From Ktedonobacter robiniae (lineage in GTDB: Bacteria > Chloroflexota > Ktedonobacteria > Ktedonobacterales > Ktedonobacteraceae), in contig NZ_BNJG01000002.1 of NCBI RefSeq assembly GCF_016587375.1, positions 1,178,001-1,242,000 of the forward strand: DNA of 64,000 nt, written 5' to 3'. The stretch's first letter is position 1. The number at the start of each line of letters is the position of its first letter. The notes below the pieces were generated by a model. That model saw only the letters and a list, made by a program, of their open reading frames with translations. It was not told the origin of the DNA and made no database searches. Shown in pieces: positions 6,453-15,673 of this stretch. The translations under genes were made by a program, and so were the position numbers.

Positions 6453-8955
6453 TTAGAGCAGATGGAGGCTGCGTGCGGCAGCACTCGCTTCTACGCGGTT
6501 GGTGACACCCAGTTTGCGATACATACTCTGCAAATGCGTCTTCACTGTATTGACCGAGACTACCAGAGCACTTGCGATCTCGGGATTGGTGCGCCCGGCG
6601 ACAAGCAAACGCAGCACCCGTAGCTCCTGGGGACTCAGCGGCTCGCTGAGCGCTGCCTGGGCGAGAACAGAGGGATTTTGCGGCAAGGGTGACAGCGTTC
6701 CTTGAGAGTTGGCAGATGATGCATCTGCCATTTTCGCATGATATTGCTCCTCTTGCTCGAAAGCTGTTAGCAAAACTGAGACATAGGAGCGCGAGAAGCT
6801 GGTGTCCTCTACCGGTGCGTTGAGCAGCTCCTGGAGCACACGGCGCATAGGTTCGCCTTCATCGAGATACACACGCAGGAAGCCCTCTGGCTCGGTCAGT
6901 GCAAACAGGCGAGCCGCGACTCTGCGAGCCTCTGCTTGCTTGCCCGCATGATGCAGGGCGACGAGGGAGAGCGCGAGAAAACCGATCGTATCAAAGATAT
7001 CTCCTGGCAGATCAAGATAGGCACGGAAACGTTCGAGCATCTCTATCGCCCAGGTATATCGCTGTTGTGCGCAATACACATGCATCAGCGTCAGAAACTC
7101 AACTTTGCGCCTCGGGTTCCAGTTCTCCGTGTGAAAGACAACGTGCGCTGCCCAATCGTTTGCCGCAGCCAGGTCGCCTGTAGCAAGCCAATATCGTACC
7201 CGAACCGTGGTGATCCAGGGCGCCCAGAACGTCTTCCATCGCTCCTGTTGAAGCATGTGCTCCATCCCCTGGATCGCCTGATGTGCGCTCTCCAGATCCC
7301 TCGTTGCGAGCGCATGCTTGGCAGAAAACACATATCCTGTGCTCTGTAACTCGATCTGCTGCCAGGCAATAGCATCATGGACCATCTTCTCTGACAAAGC
7401 GCGCACCTCTTCCAGCCGATTCCACTGATACAAGACGTCAGCCAGGCCCCAATCACCGTATCCTGCCAGAGTAACATGCCCCTCAATCTGTTGCAGCAGG
7501 GTCTGGACTGCCAGACCTTCCTGGTACGCCAGGTGCAGTTGTCCAGAACGAACAGAGGCCAGTGCCAACCATTGCGTGACCTTGAGGGTCGCATAGCGGT
7601 TCCTCTCCCGGCTTACGCGCTGCTTCATCTCCTGGAGTTCTGGCACAACCACGCCTCCTTCACGCAAAAAAGTGTAGTAGCGAACGAAGCGGCTGAAATA
7701 TGGGATCATCTGCCAGATAATCTCGTCCTCCCTCTTCACATGCGGCATGGCCTGAGAACTCAAGTGCAGAAATTTCACATCGCCTGTCGTTGTAGCCTCA
7801 AATAACAGCATCCATGCGCGCAGCAAACGAAGCCGCTGCTGGAGGATTGCCACCTCCTCCGAGGGCCGAGTATCATTGCCTTGTTGCCCGAGAACCCCCT
7901 CCACGCGTTCTATCATCTGCTCTACCTGCATGTGTACTCTGATTTGCTGTGCATCCGCTGTCGAAGCAGAGGAAGTGACCAGATAGTAGGCGATAGTTAG
8001 CACCAGACGAGCATGTTCGCCCACCACCGCATCTGGCAATGCCATGATTCAGCGGTACAGTGTATGGGTCTCGCCATGCAACCAGATGTCTTCGGCTGTA
8101 CGTTCCAGAAGCGAAGCCGCGTAAGAGAAATCTGCTGCCTCCAACGCGTGAACGATGGCCTCGCGCATCTCACCTTGTGCCTCATACCAGCGTGCTGCCC
8201 GTAGCCACACAGACGGTACATGCTCCGCCTGTGTGGCCTGCAAATGCGCGAGGAGCACCTCGCGAAAGAGATCGTGGAAGCGATACCACCTCCTCCACCG
8301 AGAAGGGGAAATCCGACGCCTGGACGAGAAAGCTGGTCGCCTCTTCTTGAGTAAAATACAGATCAGGATCGCGGATTTCGAGCATCTGGCCCCGCGTGCG
8401 CCAACGAGAGAGCGGCAAGTCAGGATCGATACAACTGGCAAGCACCAGGTGCAGGTTGACCGGAAGATGGTCGAGCAGGAACGTGAGGGCTTCGTGAATC
8501 GCTTGATCCTCAATTATCTGATAGTCGTCCAGCGCCAGGATGATCTCGCTGCCCTGCTCCAGAATCTCATTGATGAGTGCGGTCAAGATCGCCTGGATCG
8601 GCGCCGGCTGCGGGGTGGAGAGCATGCGGAGTGCTTCCTCTCCGACAGCAGGCAGGTACGTGCGCAGAGCCGCGATGACCGTGGCCCAGAAGCGGATGGG
8701 GTCATTGTCCCATTCATCGAGCGAAAGCCAGGCAACCTTGCGCGCAGAAGAACGCATGTGGATCGCCCATGTGGAGAGCAGCGTGGTCTTTCCGCTGCCA
8801 GCAGAGGCGGAAAGCAGGGTTAGTCGGTGAGCAGACACCGCGTCCAAGTCTCTAAGCAGGCGCTCCCTCGATACCAGTGCCAGAGGAAGTTGCGGATGAG
8901 CGAGTTTGGTCTGTAACAGAAGTGTGCTGCTGCTCTTGCTTGAAGTCTGTGACAT
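6453..8955 (-). pseudogene. MalT-like LuxR family regulator, broken by deletion/frameshift and an internal stop
   Basis: Three reading segments together describe one large ATP-dependent LuxR regulator. Residues from 8955 leftward carry the P-loop SASAGSGKTTLLSTW and Walker B ILALDDYQII. Near 8290 the reading jumps to another frame that continues YRFHDLFREVLLAHLQ; the lid/winged-helix part normally found between these two is missing, so a deletion as well as a frameshift is implied. At 8049-8051 a TGA interrupts this second frame between LHGETHTLYR and ALPDAVVGEHARL, where a Trp is expected. The remaining 530-residue frame (6453-8045) holds helical TPR-like repeats and an intact C-terminal LuxR HTH (LSPQELRVLRLLVAGRTNPE, KTHLQSMYRKLGV). 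The lesions make full-length product unlikely, although the last segment could still be translated from ATG 8045. It would have been a ligand-responsive activator. Confidence 0.85.
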
Positions 8956-9021
8956 AGATTCCTTTCCCGTTGCTTCTTCTGCCTACTCACCTCATTATCC
9001 GCCAAGGATGAGTATAACACA

Positions 9022-9822
9022 CTAAAGAGACAGCGAGCAAGCAAGAGTAATTCCCCATACAACTTCGTCGAATACAGACAGCGTCAGATTGTCATCCTGG
9101 AGGAAGGGTGTGAGCAGTTTTCTGACTTCTGCATCAAAGGTCTGTGTCGCAGCCTTGTCCATGCGTTCTCGTGAGAGGCCATTGCGCGAGTGGAGGGAGT
9201 GAATATAGTCTTCTATAGATTGTACAAAGACGCTCGAACGTGTACGAAAGCTTCCCTGTTTCTGGAAGAGGTGACGCTCTTCCAGTTCCTCAACGAGATT
9301 GTATGGGCGATACTCTTTATTCGTGGAGAAACGCTGAATGAGTGCCCCGAGTCCCTGGTTCCAAGGTGCAGGCTCGTGTCCGCGCTCAACAATCGCCAGG
9401 TAGCCATGCGAGGTCAAGATGCGGTGAAACAGGGGCAGGACCACACCCCATTCCATCCAATGCAGGCTTTCTCCAGCCGTGACAAGCCCATAGGGAGGCT
9501 GTAACTCGACCTCCTCCACACGCCCATAGATCCAGCGCAGGTGAGGATGATCGCCACCCGGAAGCGCTCGCCCCTCGTTTAGCATAGCCTGCGAAAAGTC
9601 GACGGCATCAACGCGCTCCACCAGGCCTGCAAGCCGGCGCGCCAGGTCCCCTGTGCCGCAGCCTACATCCAGGACCGTCCGTGGCTCGTCAGTAATAAGC
9701 TCAACGAGCTTGTGAATGGCCTCATCAGCATAAGGCGATCGGTGGTGATACGCCTCAGCAATGCTGCTATCCTTAAATTGTTCGGCATACTTCAGGCCGA
9801 GATGACCAGGTTTCGGCTTCAT
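9022..9822 (-). CDS. Class I SAM-dependent methyltransferase
   Basis: The 266-residue protein has the Rossmann methyltransferase motif I TVLDVGCGTGDLARRLAG, the acidic end of beta2 (VDAVDFSQAML) and a motif IV region VTAGESLHWMEW. The start at ATG 9822 is chosen because AAGGAGG stands about 7 nt before it; ten extra upstream residues of the open frame are rejected. The C-terminal half (RPYNLVEELEERHLFQKQGS) is typical of small-molecule methyltransferases of the UbiE/Tam type that follow LuxR or WYL regulators in these genomes. Substrate unknown. It is the first of seven intact methyltransferase genes in this window. Confidence 0.88.
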   Translation of the reverse strand: MKPKPGHLGLKYAEQFKDSSIAEAYHHRSPYADEAIHKLVELITDEPRTVLDVGCGTGDLARRLAGLVERVDAVDFSQAMLNEGRALPGGDHPHLRWIYGRVEEVELQPPYGLVTAGESLHWMEWGVVLPLFHRILTSHGYLAIVERGHEPAPWNQGLGALIQRFSTNKEYRPYNLVEELEERHLFQKQGSFRTRSSVFVQSIEDYIHSLHSRNGLSRERMDKAATQTFDAEVRKLLTPFLQDDNLTLSVFDEVVWGITLACSLSL

Positions 9823-10050
9823 GCCAATGCCTCCTTTTTCCCATAGAATCAATGCAATTTGGCTCAGACACAGCTTTGGGGATAAGCGACAGTGGAAAAG
9901 TGCTACGGAATCGGGAACATTGTACCATCTCGTGGCAATGTACGACCAATGACGCGCGTCTCAAGCTACATCATCTTTCTCCTCGCGTCACCGATCATCT
10001 CGATTGACCATTCTTTGTCTGTGATATCCGTCACCGTTCTGGAAGAGTTC

Positions 10051-10668
10051 TTATCCCAAAGGATGGCGGATCACCGTGCGCATTTTGTTTGGGGCAACTC
10101 TGCGCAGATCGTTCAGATAGATCTCGTGATGCTTCCCGCGAAAGGTATATCCCTGTTCCTCCAGAAAACGGTCAAGCTTCTCGAGCGTTGGTCCTTCATC
10201 TGCAAATGGACCAACATGCATGATCTGGGCTGCGGTTCCCTCGTGGAACCTCTCCAGGCGTACTTTCTCCAGCGCGCGCAGGTTCTTCTTGCGCTGCGCC
10301 TGTCTGCATGCCTCGGTAAACCATACCTCCGTCACACAATCCGGCTGCATCATCATCGCCGTCCACTGCCAGTCTTCACGTGGAGCGTCCTTGCCACCAT
10401 CAGCCCACCAGAGTCCCTCAAGAGGCATGATAGGATAGTCAATGGCCGCTTCTTTCTTGAGCAAGAACTTGGTGGTATAGGCAACCGTATACAATGCCTC
10501 AACTGCATCTTTAAACTCCTGTGCCGTATTGGGATCGCCTTTCCCATCCAGCATCAGAAACTGCATTGCAGGAACCTCTACAACCACGACCTCCTGCACA
10601 GGAGGGGTATAGAAGTGTTTCAAATCTGTTTTGAGATCCAGTTTGGTTGGCTCAATGCTTCTGTTCAT
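10051..10668 (-). CDS. GyrI-like small-molecule-binding domain protein
   Basis: The 205-residue protein matches the stand-alone GyrI-like (SOUL/GyrI superfamily) group: VVEVPAMQFLMLDGKGDPN at the start, AVEALYTVAYTTKFLLKK, a central LEGLWWADGG and a C-terminal HEIYLNDLRRVAPNKMRTVIRHP. Such proteins bind hydrophobic small molecules, and some hydrolyse cyclopropanoid toxins; no catalytic assignment is possible here. It is transcribed away from a WYL regulator starting at 10874, with a palindrome in the shared gap, so the regulator probably controls it. Confidence 0.85.
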   Translation of the reverse strand: MNRSIEPTKLDLKTDLKHFYTPPVQEVVVVEVPAMQFLMLDGKGDPNTAQEFKDAVEALYTVAYTTKFLLKKEAAIDYPIMPLEGLWWADGGKDAPREDWQWTAMMMQPDCVTEVWFTEACRQAQRKKNLRALEKVRLERFHEGTAAQIMHVGPFADEGPTLEKLDRFLEEQGYTFRGKHHEIYLNDLRRVAPNKMRTVIRHPLG

Positions 10669-10792
10669 ACATTCCTACTTTCTGCGTTCTCTTTTCGCTC
10701 AAAAAGCGAGACGTGGACGCCATGATCTGCTATCGCTCGCCATCGGCTGGCAACGGCTCAACACATAATCTTCATCTCAGAGCATACTTGAT

Positions 10793-10819
10793 GCTCCCTG
10801 ACATCTTTTGTCAGGGAGC
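10793..10819. promoter_or_regulatory. Palindrome between the divergent GyrI-like and WYL genes, probable operator
   Basis: Arms GCTCCCTGAC (10793-10802) and GTCAGGGAGC (10810-10819) are perfect complements around 7 nt. It lies 54 bp upstream of the WYL regulator start, within the only gap between the divergent genes, where an operator for dual control is expected. A hairpin in the leader is the alternative reading. Confidence 0.6.
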
Positions 10820-10873
10820 GGAAGAGATGGTACACTCTCGTTGAACATGCGGAACAATCAGAGGGGAAGAGAG

Positions 10874-11839
10874 ATGAGAGCCGATCGTTTACTGACCATT
10901 TTGTTGCTGCTGCAGGCACGAGGGCGCATGACTGCCCAAGAACTCGCAGAACGTCTCGAGGTATCTGTGCGGACCATGTATCGAGATCTTCAAGCACTCA
11001 GCCAGGCAGGTATTCCTATCTATGCAGACGCAGGGACAGGAGGAGGATACGCACTCGTCGAACAGTATCAAACGCGCTTGACGGGGTTCACGAAGTCCGA
11101 AGTACGCGCACTGGCCCCATCGCAATCGGGAGGACCTCTTCACGATCTGGGTCTGGGATCGGCTTTGGAAGCAGCATTCCTCAAACTTGAAGTAGTGCTC
11201 TCGCCGCATTGGCAGGGAGATATTGACACCGTCAAACGATCCATTCACCTGGATTCCACAGGCTGGCTTTGGGCACATGAGCCTGTACCGTTTTTACCTC
11301 TGTTGAATGAGGCGCTCTGGCTGGGTCAGAAAGTGGAGGTGGATTATTCTCGCCACGATGGTCAAATCCGTCAGCGCATCATTGATCCGTACGGGTTGGT
11401 GGCAAAATCCACCATCTGGTATCTGATTGGCGCGGTTGATGGCCAGATACGGATCTTCCGCGTTTCGCGTGTGCGCGAGGCTCGGCGCCTTTCGGAAAGC
11501 AGTCAACGCCCGCGAGAGTTCGATGTGCGGGTCTACTGGGAAACGTGGAAACATACCTTGGAAGCGAAGTATACTCCTTATGTTGTTCGTCTTCGTCTTG
11601 CGCCAGAGGGAATCCAGAAACTCTTCGAGAGAGTAGATGAAACGGTACGAACCTCGATGAGAGAAGAGCCAATCGACGACGATCAGGGATGGCATCTCAT
11701 TTCGATGACGTTTCATTCTCTTCTTCATGCGCAGGCAGTTGTTCTGGGCATGGGGAATCTCCTGGAAGTCTTAGAGCCGTTGGAGCTTCGTGAAGCCATT
11801 CGCGCGCAGGCCCAACAGATTGTCGCCCTCTATGAATGA
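10874..11839 (+). CDS. WYL-domain (YafY/DeoR-like) transcriptional regulator
   Basis: The 321-residue protein starts with an HTH_11 winged helix (RADRLLTILLLLQARGRMTA, RTMYRDLQALSQAGIPIYAD), followed by a WYL sensor domain (QRIIDPYGLVAKSTIWYLIG, IRIFRVSRVREARRL) and a WCX C-terminal extension. ATG 10874 is chosen over an upstream start because GAGGGGAAGAGAG immediately precedes it and the HTH then begins at residue 2. WYL proteins bind nucleic-acid or other ligands and act as repressors or activators. It is divergent from the GyrI-like gene, a common pairing that implies local regulation. Confidence 0.93.
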   Translation: MRADRLLTILLLLQARGRMTAQELAERLEVSVRTMYRDLQALSQAGIPIYADAGTGGGYALVEQYQTRLTGFTKSEVRALAPSQSGGPLHDLGLGSALEAAFLKLEVVLSPHWQGDIDTVKRSIHLDSTGWLWAHEPVPFLPLLNEALWLGQKVEVDYSRHDGQIRQRIIDPYGLVAKSTIWYLIGAVDGQIRIFRVSRVREARRLSESSQRPREFDVRVYWETWKHTLEAKYTPYVVRLRLAPEGIQKLFERVDETVRTSMREEPIDDDQGWHLISMTFHSLLHAQAVVLGMGNLLEVLEPLELREAIRAQAQQIVALYE

Positions 11840-11851
11840 GAGGGAAGGTGT

Positions 11852-12121
11852 CTGCTGAAAGCCGCCAAAGAAAGCGGCATCATCTTTTCGCCGTGGCACC
11901 CGGCAGTTCTCCGGAAAGACGACAGCGCACCGCGTTTTCACGCAGTGCTTGACCCGATCGCCGAAAAGCACGGAGTATCGCTGCAGCAGCTCGCCTTAGC
12001 GTGGCAGTTGCACCGCTCTGAAAACATGCTGCCGATTCCGGGCACCACAAGCCTTGAACATCTAAAAGAAAACCTTGCCGCGGCTGCAACTTCGCTTACG
12101 CAGGATGAGGTAGATCCGTTT
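11852..12121 (+). pseudogene. C-terminal remnant of an aldo/keto reductase
   Basis: Starting at 11852, in a frame with no proper start, the sequence reads LLKAAKESGIIFSPWHPAV and then, from 11945, LDPIAEKHGVSLQQLALAWQ, ENMLPIPGTTSLEHLKENL and TSLTQDEVD. These are the last strands and helices of an aldo/keto reductase, including the SIPGTT-like NADPH-binding segment. Everything upstream (barrel strands 1-5 with catalytic Asp, Tyr, Lys) is absent. It runs straight into the end of the convergent ArsR gene. It is a relic, not a functional enzyme. Confidence 0.85.
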
Positions 12122-12122
12122 T

Positions 12123-12527
12123 TCAATCATTTGGGTCATGCTCATCAATTCTTTCCTTCTCTGATGCCATGGTGACATTCTCTTCTTCCGGGGTGGATGG
12201 TGTGCGTGGCTCATCAAGCAGATAGCTCCGCAAAGCAGCCAAACGATGATCCCAGCGTGCTTCGATGGTCGCAATCCAGGTCGTGACGGACTGCAAGGCC
12301 TCTGGATGTGGCGTATACCGCCGTTCTCGACCGGCCTCGTGGACTACCACGAGGCCGGCCTCCGCCAGAATCGTCAGGTGCTTGGTCACTGCCTGGCGTG
12401 TGATTGGTAAACGTGCAGCAAAGCTCGTTGCTGTCCCAGACCCTTCTTGGCAGAGCTGTTCGAACAACAAACGGCGCGTTGGATCTGCGAGGGCTACAAA
12501 GACCTGGTGTGTCTGTGAATCTGTCAT
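12123..12527 (-). CDS. ArsR family transcriptional regulator
   Basis: The 134-residue winged-helix protein shows VFVALADPTRRLLFEQLCQE, then the recognition helix ITRQAVTKHLTILAEAGLV and the wing HEAGRERRYTPH. No metal-binding Cys motif is visible, so it belongs to the ArsR branch usually paired with an SRPBCC/AHSA1 gene; such a partner is missing here. ATG 12527 is preferred to GTG 12530 because AGAGGGGAAC lies 8 nt before it. The C-terminal 40 residues are acidic and low in complexity. A 12-bp perfect inverted repeat (12331-12358) falls inside the wing-coding region. Confidence 0.9.
   Translation of the reverse strand: MTDSQTHQVFVALADPTRRLLFEQLCQEGSGTATSFAARLPITRQAVTKHLTILAEAGLVVVHEAGRERRYTPHPEALQSVTTWIATIEARWDHRLAALRSYLLDEPRTPSTPEEENVTMASEKERIDEHDPND
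12331..12358. repeat. Perfect inverted repeat inside the ArsR coding region
   Basis: CCGGCCTCGTGG and its exact complement are separated by ACTA, within codons for the helix-wing segment (AGLVVVHEAG). It could form a strong hairpin in the mRNA or be chance codon choice. Confidence 0.75.
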
Positions 12528-12728
12528 CACATGTTCCCCTCTCCTGTTTGCGATCCTGAAAACACCACATACAGGAGAAAACGCAAACGGTGGATGCTGC
12601 TTGTGCTATATTGCTGAAATGGTGCTCTCAAGGTAAACACGCAGCTAAGGTGTTTCCTCCTTGTGAATTACTCCACTTTTCCATTCTTTTTAACTTGCAA
12701 CTATCCAATTGCATAATGATAGTATATC

Positions 12729-12990
12729 TCAGAAAACACATTTACGGTTGAATGATAGATCGCCGAGCGGTTCCATCGGCCCCTGTCCTTGCATCTCCAG
12801 GCGTCAGATCTCCTGCACTAGTTGCCATCCGCACTTGCGGTAAAAGGCACGGGCATGCTTATTGCTGGTCGTGATATACAACTGTATGCACGCTGCTCCA
12901 CGCGTGGCCGCCTAATGCTGGGCCTGGCGCATCAGATGCTGAGCCAGGCCCGTATCGCGATACGAGGCGCACATAGAGCGTGGGCTGAGG
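12729..12990 (-). pseudogene. GNAT acetyltransferase remnant with two internal stops
   Basis: On the minus strand one frame reads SMCASYRDTGLAQHLMRQAQ, stop, AATRGAACIQLYITTSNKHA, then RAFYRKCGWQLVQEI, stop, RLEMQGQGPMEPLGD. This is the acetyl-CoA-binding half of a GNAT: the R-x-x-G-x-A segment, the NxxA..FY helix and the GW strand. The two stops (TAG and TGA) sit where Trp is expected in relatives, one base change each. The N-terminal half is not recognisable. It is a decayed gene. Confidence 0.8.
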
Positions 12991-13388
12991 CAAAAAGGGA
13001 GAGGGAGTCTTTCTTTATCCATGAATATCTATTTTGTCTTGCAAAAGGGCGCGAAGTTGGGTACAATCAAAGCATTATAGTATCGCTTAGACAGAAGCGG
13101 CCTGGGTGGCTGCTCGCAAGAAAGGTAGGTATCTCTGCATGTTGTTGTTTTTCGCTTTGGGCTACTTTGAGGTCAAACAAACAAGGCAGAGATTACATAC
13201 CAGAGCACCGCTCGCATTGCATATGACGAGAGAAGCATCTCGCGCCTTTATATGTAGACGCGTACTTTAGTAGCGTCGTCCCCTTCGTGTTTGCTCACCT
13301 GGCCTCATTGTATCCCTTTAACCTCTCTCCTCTTGCCTTTTAAAGATGTTTTTGGGATTTCATGACTATAAGAATCAGAGGCTTTGAG
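12991..13388. other. Gap without a recognised gene upstream of the MFS pump
   Basis: No open frame with protein-like composition was found in about 400 bases. Short A+T-rich stretches near 13260-13380 presumably hold the promoter of the MFS gene starting at 13389. The left part probably continues the decay zone of the GNAT remnant. Confidence 0.4.
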
Positions 13389-14657
13389 ATGCAAACACGC
13401 CATAGTGCTGCTACTATATACCTGCTCTTGAGGGGTATCTCCTCGCTGTTTGTGGCCGTTGTCTATACGGTTGAGTTGATCTACCAGGCTCAAAGTATTG
13501 GGCTTAATCCCTTCCAACTCGTCCTGGCTGGTATGGTTAATCAGCTGGTGGTCTTTGTGTGCCAGGCCCCAACGGGCGTGCTGGCAGATATGTATAGCCG
13601 CCGCTGGGCGGTGGTGAGTGGACTGCTTATCATTGGACTAGGCTTCTTGATCGAGGGCGGGATTCCGTCGTTCGCGGCTGTGCTCGCCGCCCAGGCGTTT
13701 TGGGGCCTGGGGTCCTCGCTGATGGATGGCGCCGATGCAGCCTGGATCGCCGATGAACTGGGAAGCGAGCAAGTAGGCTCGCTCTATCTGCGCGCGACCC
13801 AGGTTGGCTGGCTCTGTACCTTGCCGGGCATAGCGCTTGGCGCAGGTCTGGGTAGCATCCACCTGAATCTACCCATGCTTGTAGGTGGAGGCGGCTACCT
13901 GGCCCTCGGCCTGCTACTGGCCGTGATCATGCCGGAGCGTCGCTTCAAGCCCGCCACCAGGGAATCCAGCTCATCCTGGCGCCAGATGCAGCAGACGCTT
14001 GTGAAGGGCTTCCGCCTGATCCGCTTCCACCCCACACTGCTGGTGATCCTGGGAACAGGTGTTTTCTCGGGGATTGTGGGAGAGGCCTTTGGGCGCCTAT
14101 GGCAGTATCACCTGCTACACAATTTTGCCTTTCCAACTATAAGCAACCTGCCCTCAATCACCTGGTTTGGTGTTATCGAGATCGTCATTGCCCTGACAAA
14201 TATCGTCGGGATCGAGATCGCTAAACGCCGCCTTGATACCAACAACCAGCGAGCCGTGGCCTGGGGCCTCTTGCTCATCGAGGGCACCACTCTACTGGGT
14301 ATTGTGCTCTTTGCCCTCTCCGGACAATTTATCCTGGCCCTGGCGGGCCTCTGGCTCCTCACAACCGCCAATGGGCCTCGCATTCCTCTCCGGCAAGCCT
14401 GGATTAATCAGCATACGCCCTCCAACATTCGCGCCACCATTCTCTCGTTTAACTCCCTGGTGGGCGCGCTGGCGGCGATAGCAGGTGGGCTACTTATTGG
14501 CGCGCTGGCTACAGCCTTGACAACCCGGCCCGCGCTCCTGTTCTCCGGACTGCTACTGCTTCCTGCCCTCTACCTCTACACTCGAACCCTTCGCGGGAAG
14601 CTATCAATTACAACAACAAAAACTGAGGGGGAGGACATGATGCCCGAAAATACGTAG
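13389..14657 (+). CDS. MFS transporter (12-TM, drug-efflux type)
   Basis: The 422-residue protein has about twelve hydrophobic segments and the MFS motif A in loop 2-3: PTGVLADMYSRRWAVVSG, a D-x-x-x-R-R form. A central cytoplasmic loop (RRFKPATRESSSSWRQMQ) separates the two six-helix halves, and loop 8-9 carries EIAKRRLDTNNQRA. ATG 13389 is chosen because AGAGG precedes it by 8 nt; an upstream ATG at 13362 has no ribosome site. It probably exports a toxic compound with proton antiport. It stands alone, followed by a 25-bp-arm inverted repeat and an insertion sequence. Confidence 0.9.
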   Translation: MQTRHSAATIYLLLRGISSLFVAVVYTVELIYQAQSIGLNPFQLVLAGMVNQLVVFVCQAPTGVLADMYSRRWAVVSGLLIIGLGFLIEGGIPSFAAVLAAQAFWGLGSSLMDGADAAWIADELGSEQVGSLYLRATQVGWLCTLPGIALGAGLGSIHLNLPMLVGGGGYLALGLLLAVIMPERRFKPATRESSSSWRQMQQTLVKGFRLIRFHPTLLVILGTGVFSGIVGEAFGRLWQYHLLHNFAFPTISNLPSITWFGVIEIVIALTNIVGIEIAKRRLDTNNQRAVAWGLLLIEGTTLLGIVLFALSGQFILALAGLWLLTTANGPRIPLRQAWINQHTPSNIRATILSFNSLVGALAAIAGGLLIGALATALTTRPALLFSGLLLLPALYLYTRTLRGKLSITTTKTEGEDMMPENT

Positions 14658-14693
14658 TCGCTTCTCATACATACATAAACGTGCAGTACTGAT

Positions 14694-14767
14694 GTACGCG
14701 CCTACTCAAGTATGCTGGACGAATGACTTGCGTTTCCTTCACCCAGCATACTTGAGTAGGCGCGTAC
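14694..14767. repeat. Inverted repeat, 25-bp perfect arms, 24-nt spacer
   Basis: The left arm begins GTACGCGCCTACTCAAGTAT and the right arm (14743-14767) is its exact complement. It lies between the MFS stop and the IS630 element. It could act as a terminator for the pump gene, though no T tract follows. Confidence 0.88.
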
Positions 14768-14803
14768 CTTGCCCTTATGAACTTTAACAATCAAAGTCGG
14801 TAA

Positions 14804-15673
14804 TCAAGGACTACGCAGGGCAACAGCGAGCTTCCCATTACCAAGGAGCCCAACAGAGCGAAGCAAAGCTTGCGACCCTTGGGCGAACTGAGCAAAAAAG
14901 GCACGACACCGTTGACGAAATTGGTCCCATGCATCAGCGAAACGGTGTAAGTGCAAGACTTCTTGTCGAAATTTGCGCCAGAGCTTTTCAATGGGATTGA
15001 GCCAAGGAGCATAGGTCGGGAGCCAGACAATCTCTAGGCGAGGGAGAAGCTTGAACTGCGCCTGAACCTCGGCATGGGTATGGATCGACCAGTTATCCAT
15101 GATCACATAGATCTTCTCAGTATTGGGGTAACAGCGGTCGATTTGTTGCAGGAAGGCACAGACCTGCCTGCGTCCCACGATGTAATTGTCTAGGGTCGTC
15201 ACTCTGCCAGTTAAGGCATCAAGAGCACCAATGATCCGCCATTGCCTTTGAGGAGATCGTTTGCGGTCAGCTACTGGCGGTGGTGCAGGAGCACGCGCTC
15301 CCCAATCAGGAGCTGGGTCGGGCCAGCGAAAGAAGCCCATTTCATCGACAAACAAGGCAACGAAGCGAGAAGGGGCGCGAGCAACTTGTTCTAAGACGGC
15401 CAGGAGATGCTCAAGCTTTTGCTGATACTGAGGATCAGGGCTATACATCTGAGTACGAGCAGCACGCAAGCAAAAGCCTGCGTCTTGCAGGACTTTCCAA
15501 ATCCCAGCCAGACTGTAGTTCGCAAGAAAAGGAAACACCTTGGCGATCTCAGAGAGCGTCCACCGATTGGGCAGCGTTTCTTGGTTCTCTCGACACTGAG
15601 CTCCAGGGCCTGCTCTCAGTCGCTCTTCAATCTCTTGAGTATGATCGAAGACGAATCCGATGAGGGCCACCAT
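14804..15673 (-). CDS. IS630 transposase, catalytic DDE part (orfB)
   Basis: About 289 residues in the DDE superendonuclease fold. The three catalytic acids are visible in FVALFVDEMGFFRWPDP, IYVIMDNWSIHTHAE and WLPTYAPWLNPIEKLWRKFR, the last being the NPIE/W motif of IS630. Residues 15-60 (LPNRWTLSEIAKVFPFLANY) are the second HTH (HTH_29/33 type). The frame is open further upstream to 15835 but there it is only the shadow of orfA, so ATG 15673 is given as the nominal start; it has no clear ribosome site. Production of a complete transposase probably needs a +1 shift (or -2) out of orfA somewhere in 15627-15700. Confidence 0.85.
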   Translation of the reverse strand: MVALIGFVFDHTQEIEERLRAGPGAQCRENQETLPNRWTLSEIAKVFPFLANYSLAGIWKVLQDAGFCLRAARTQMYSPDPQYQQKLEHLLAVLEQVARAPSRFVALFVDEMGFFRWPDPAPDWGARAPAPPPVADRKRSPQRQWRIIGALDALTGRVTTLDNYIVGRRQVCAFLQQIDRCYPNTEKIYVIMDNWSIHTHAEVQAQFKLLPRLEIVWLPTYAPWLNPIEKLWRKFRQEVLHLHRFADAWDQFRQRCRAFFAQFAQGSQALLRSVGLLGNGKLAVALRSP

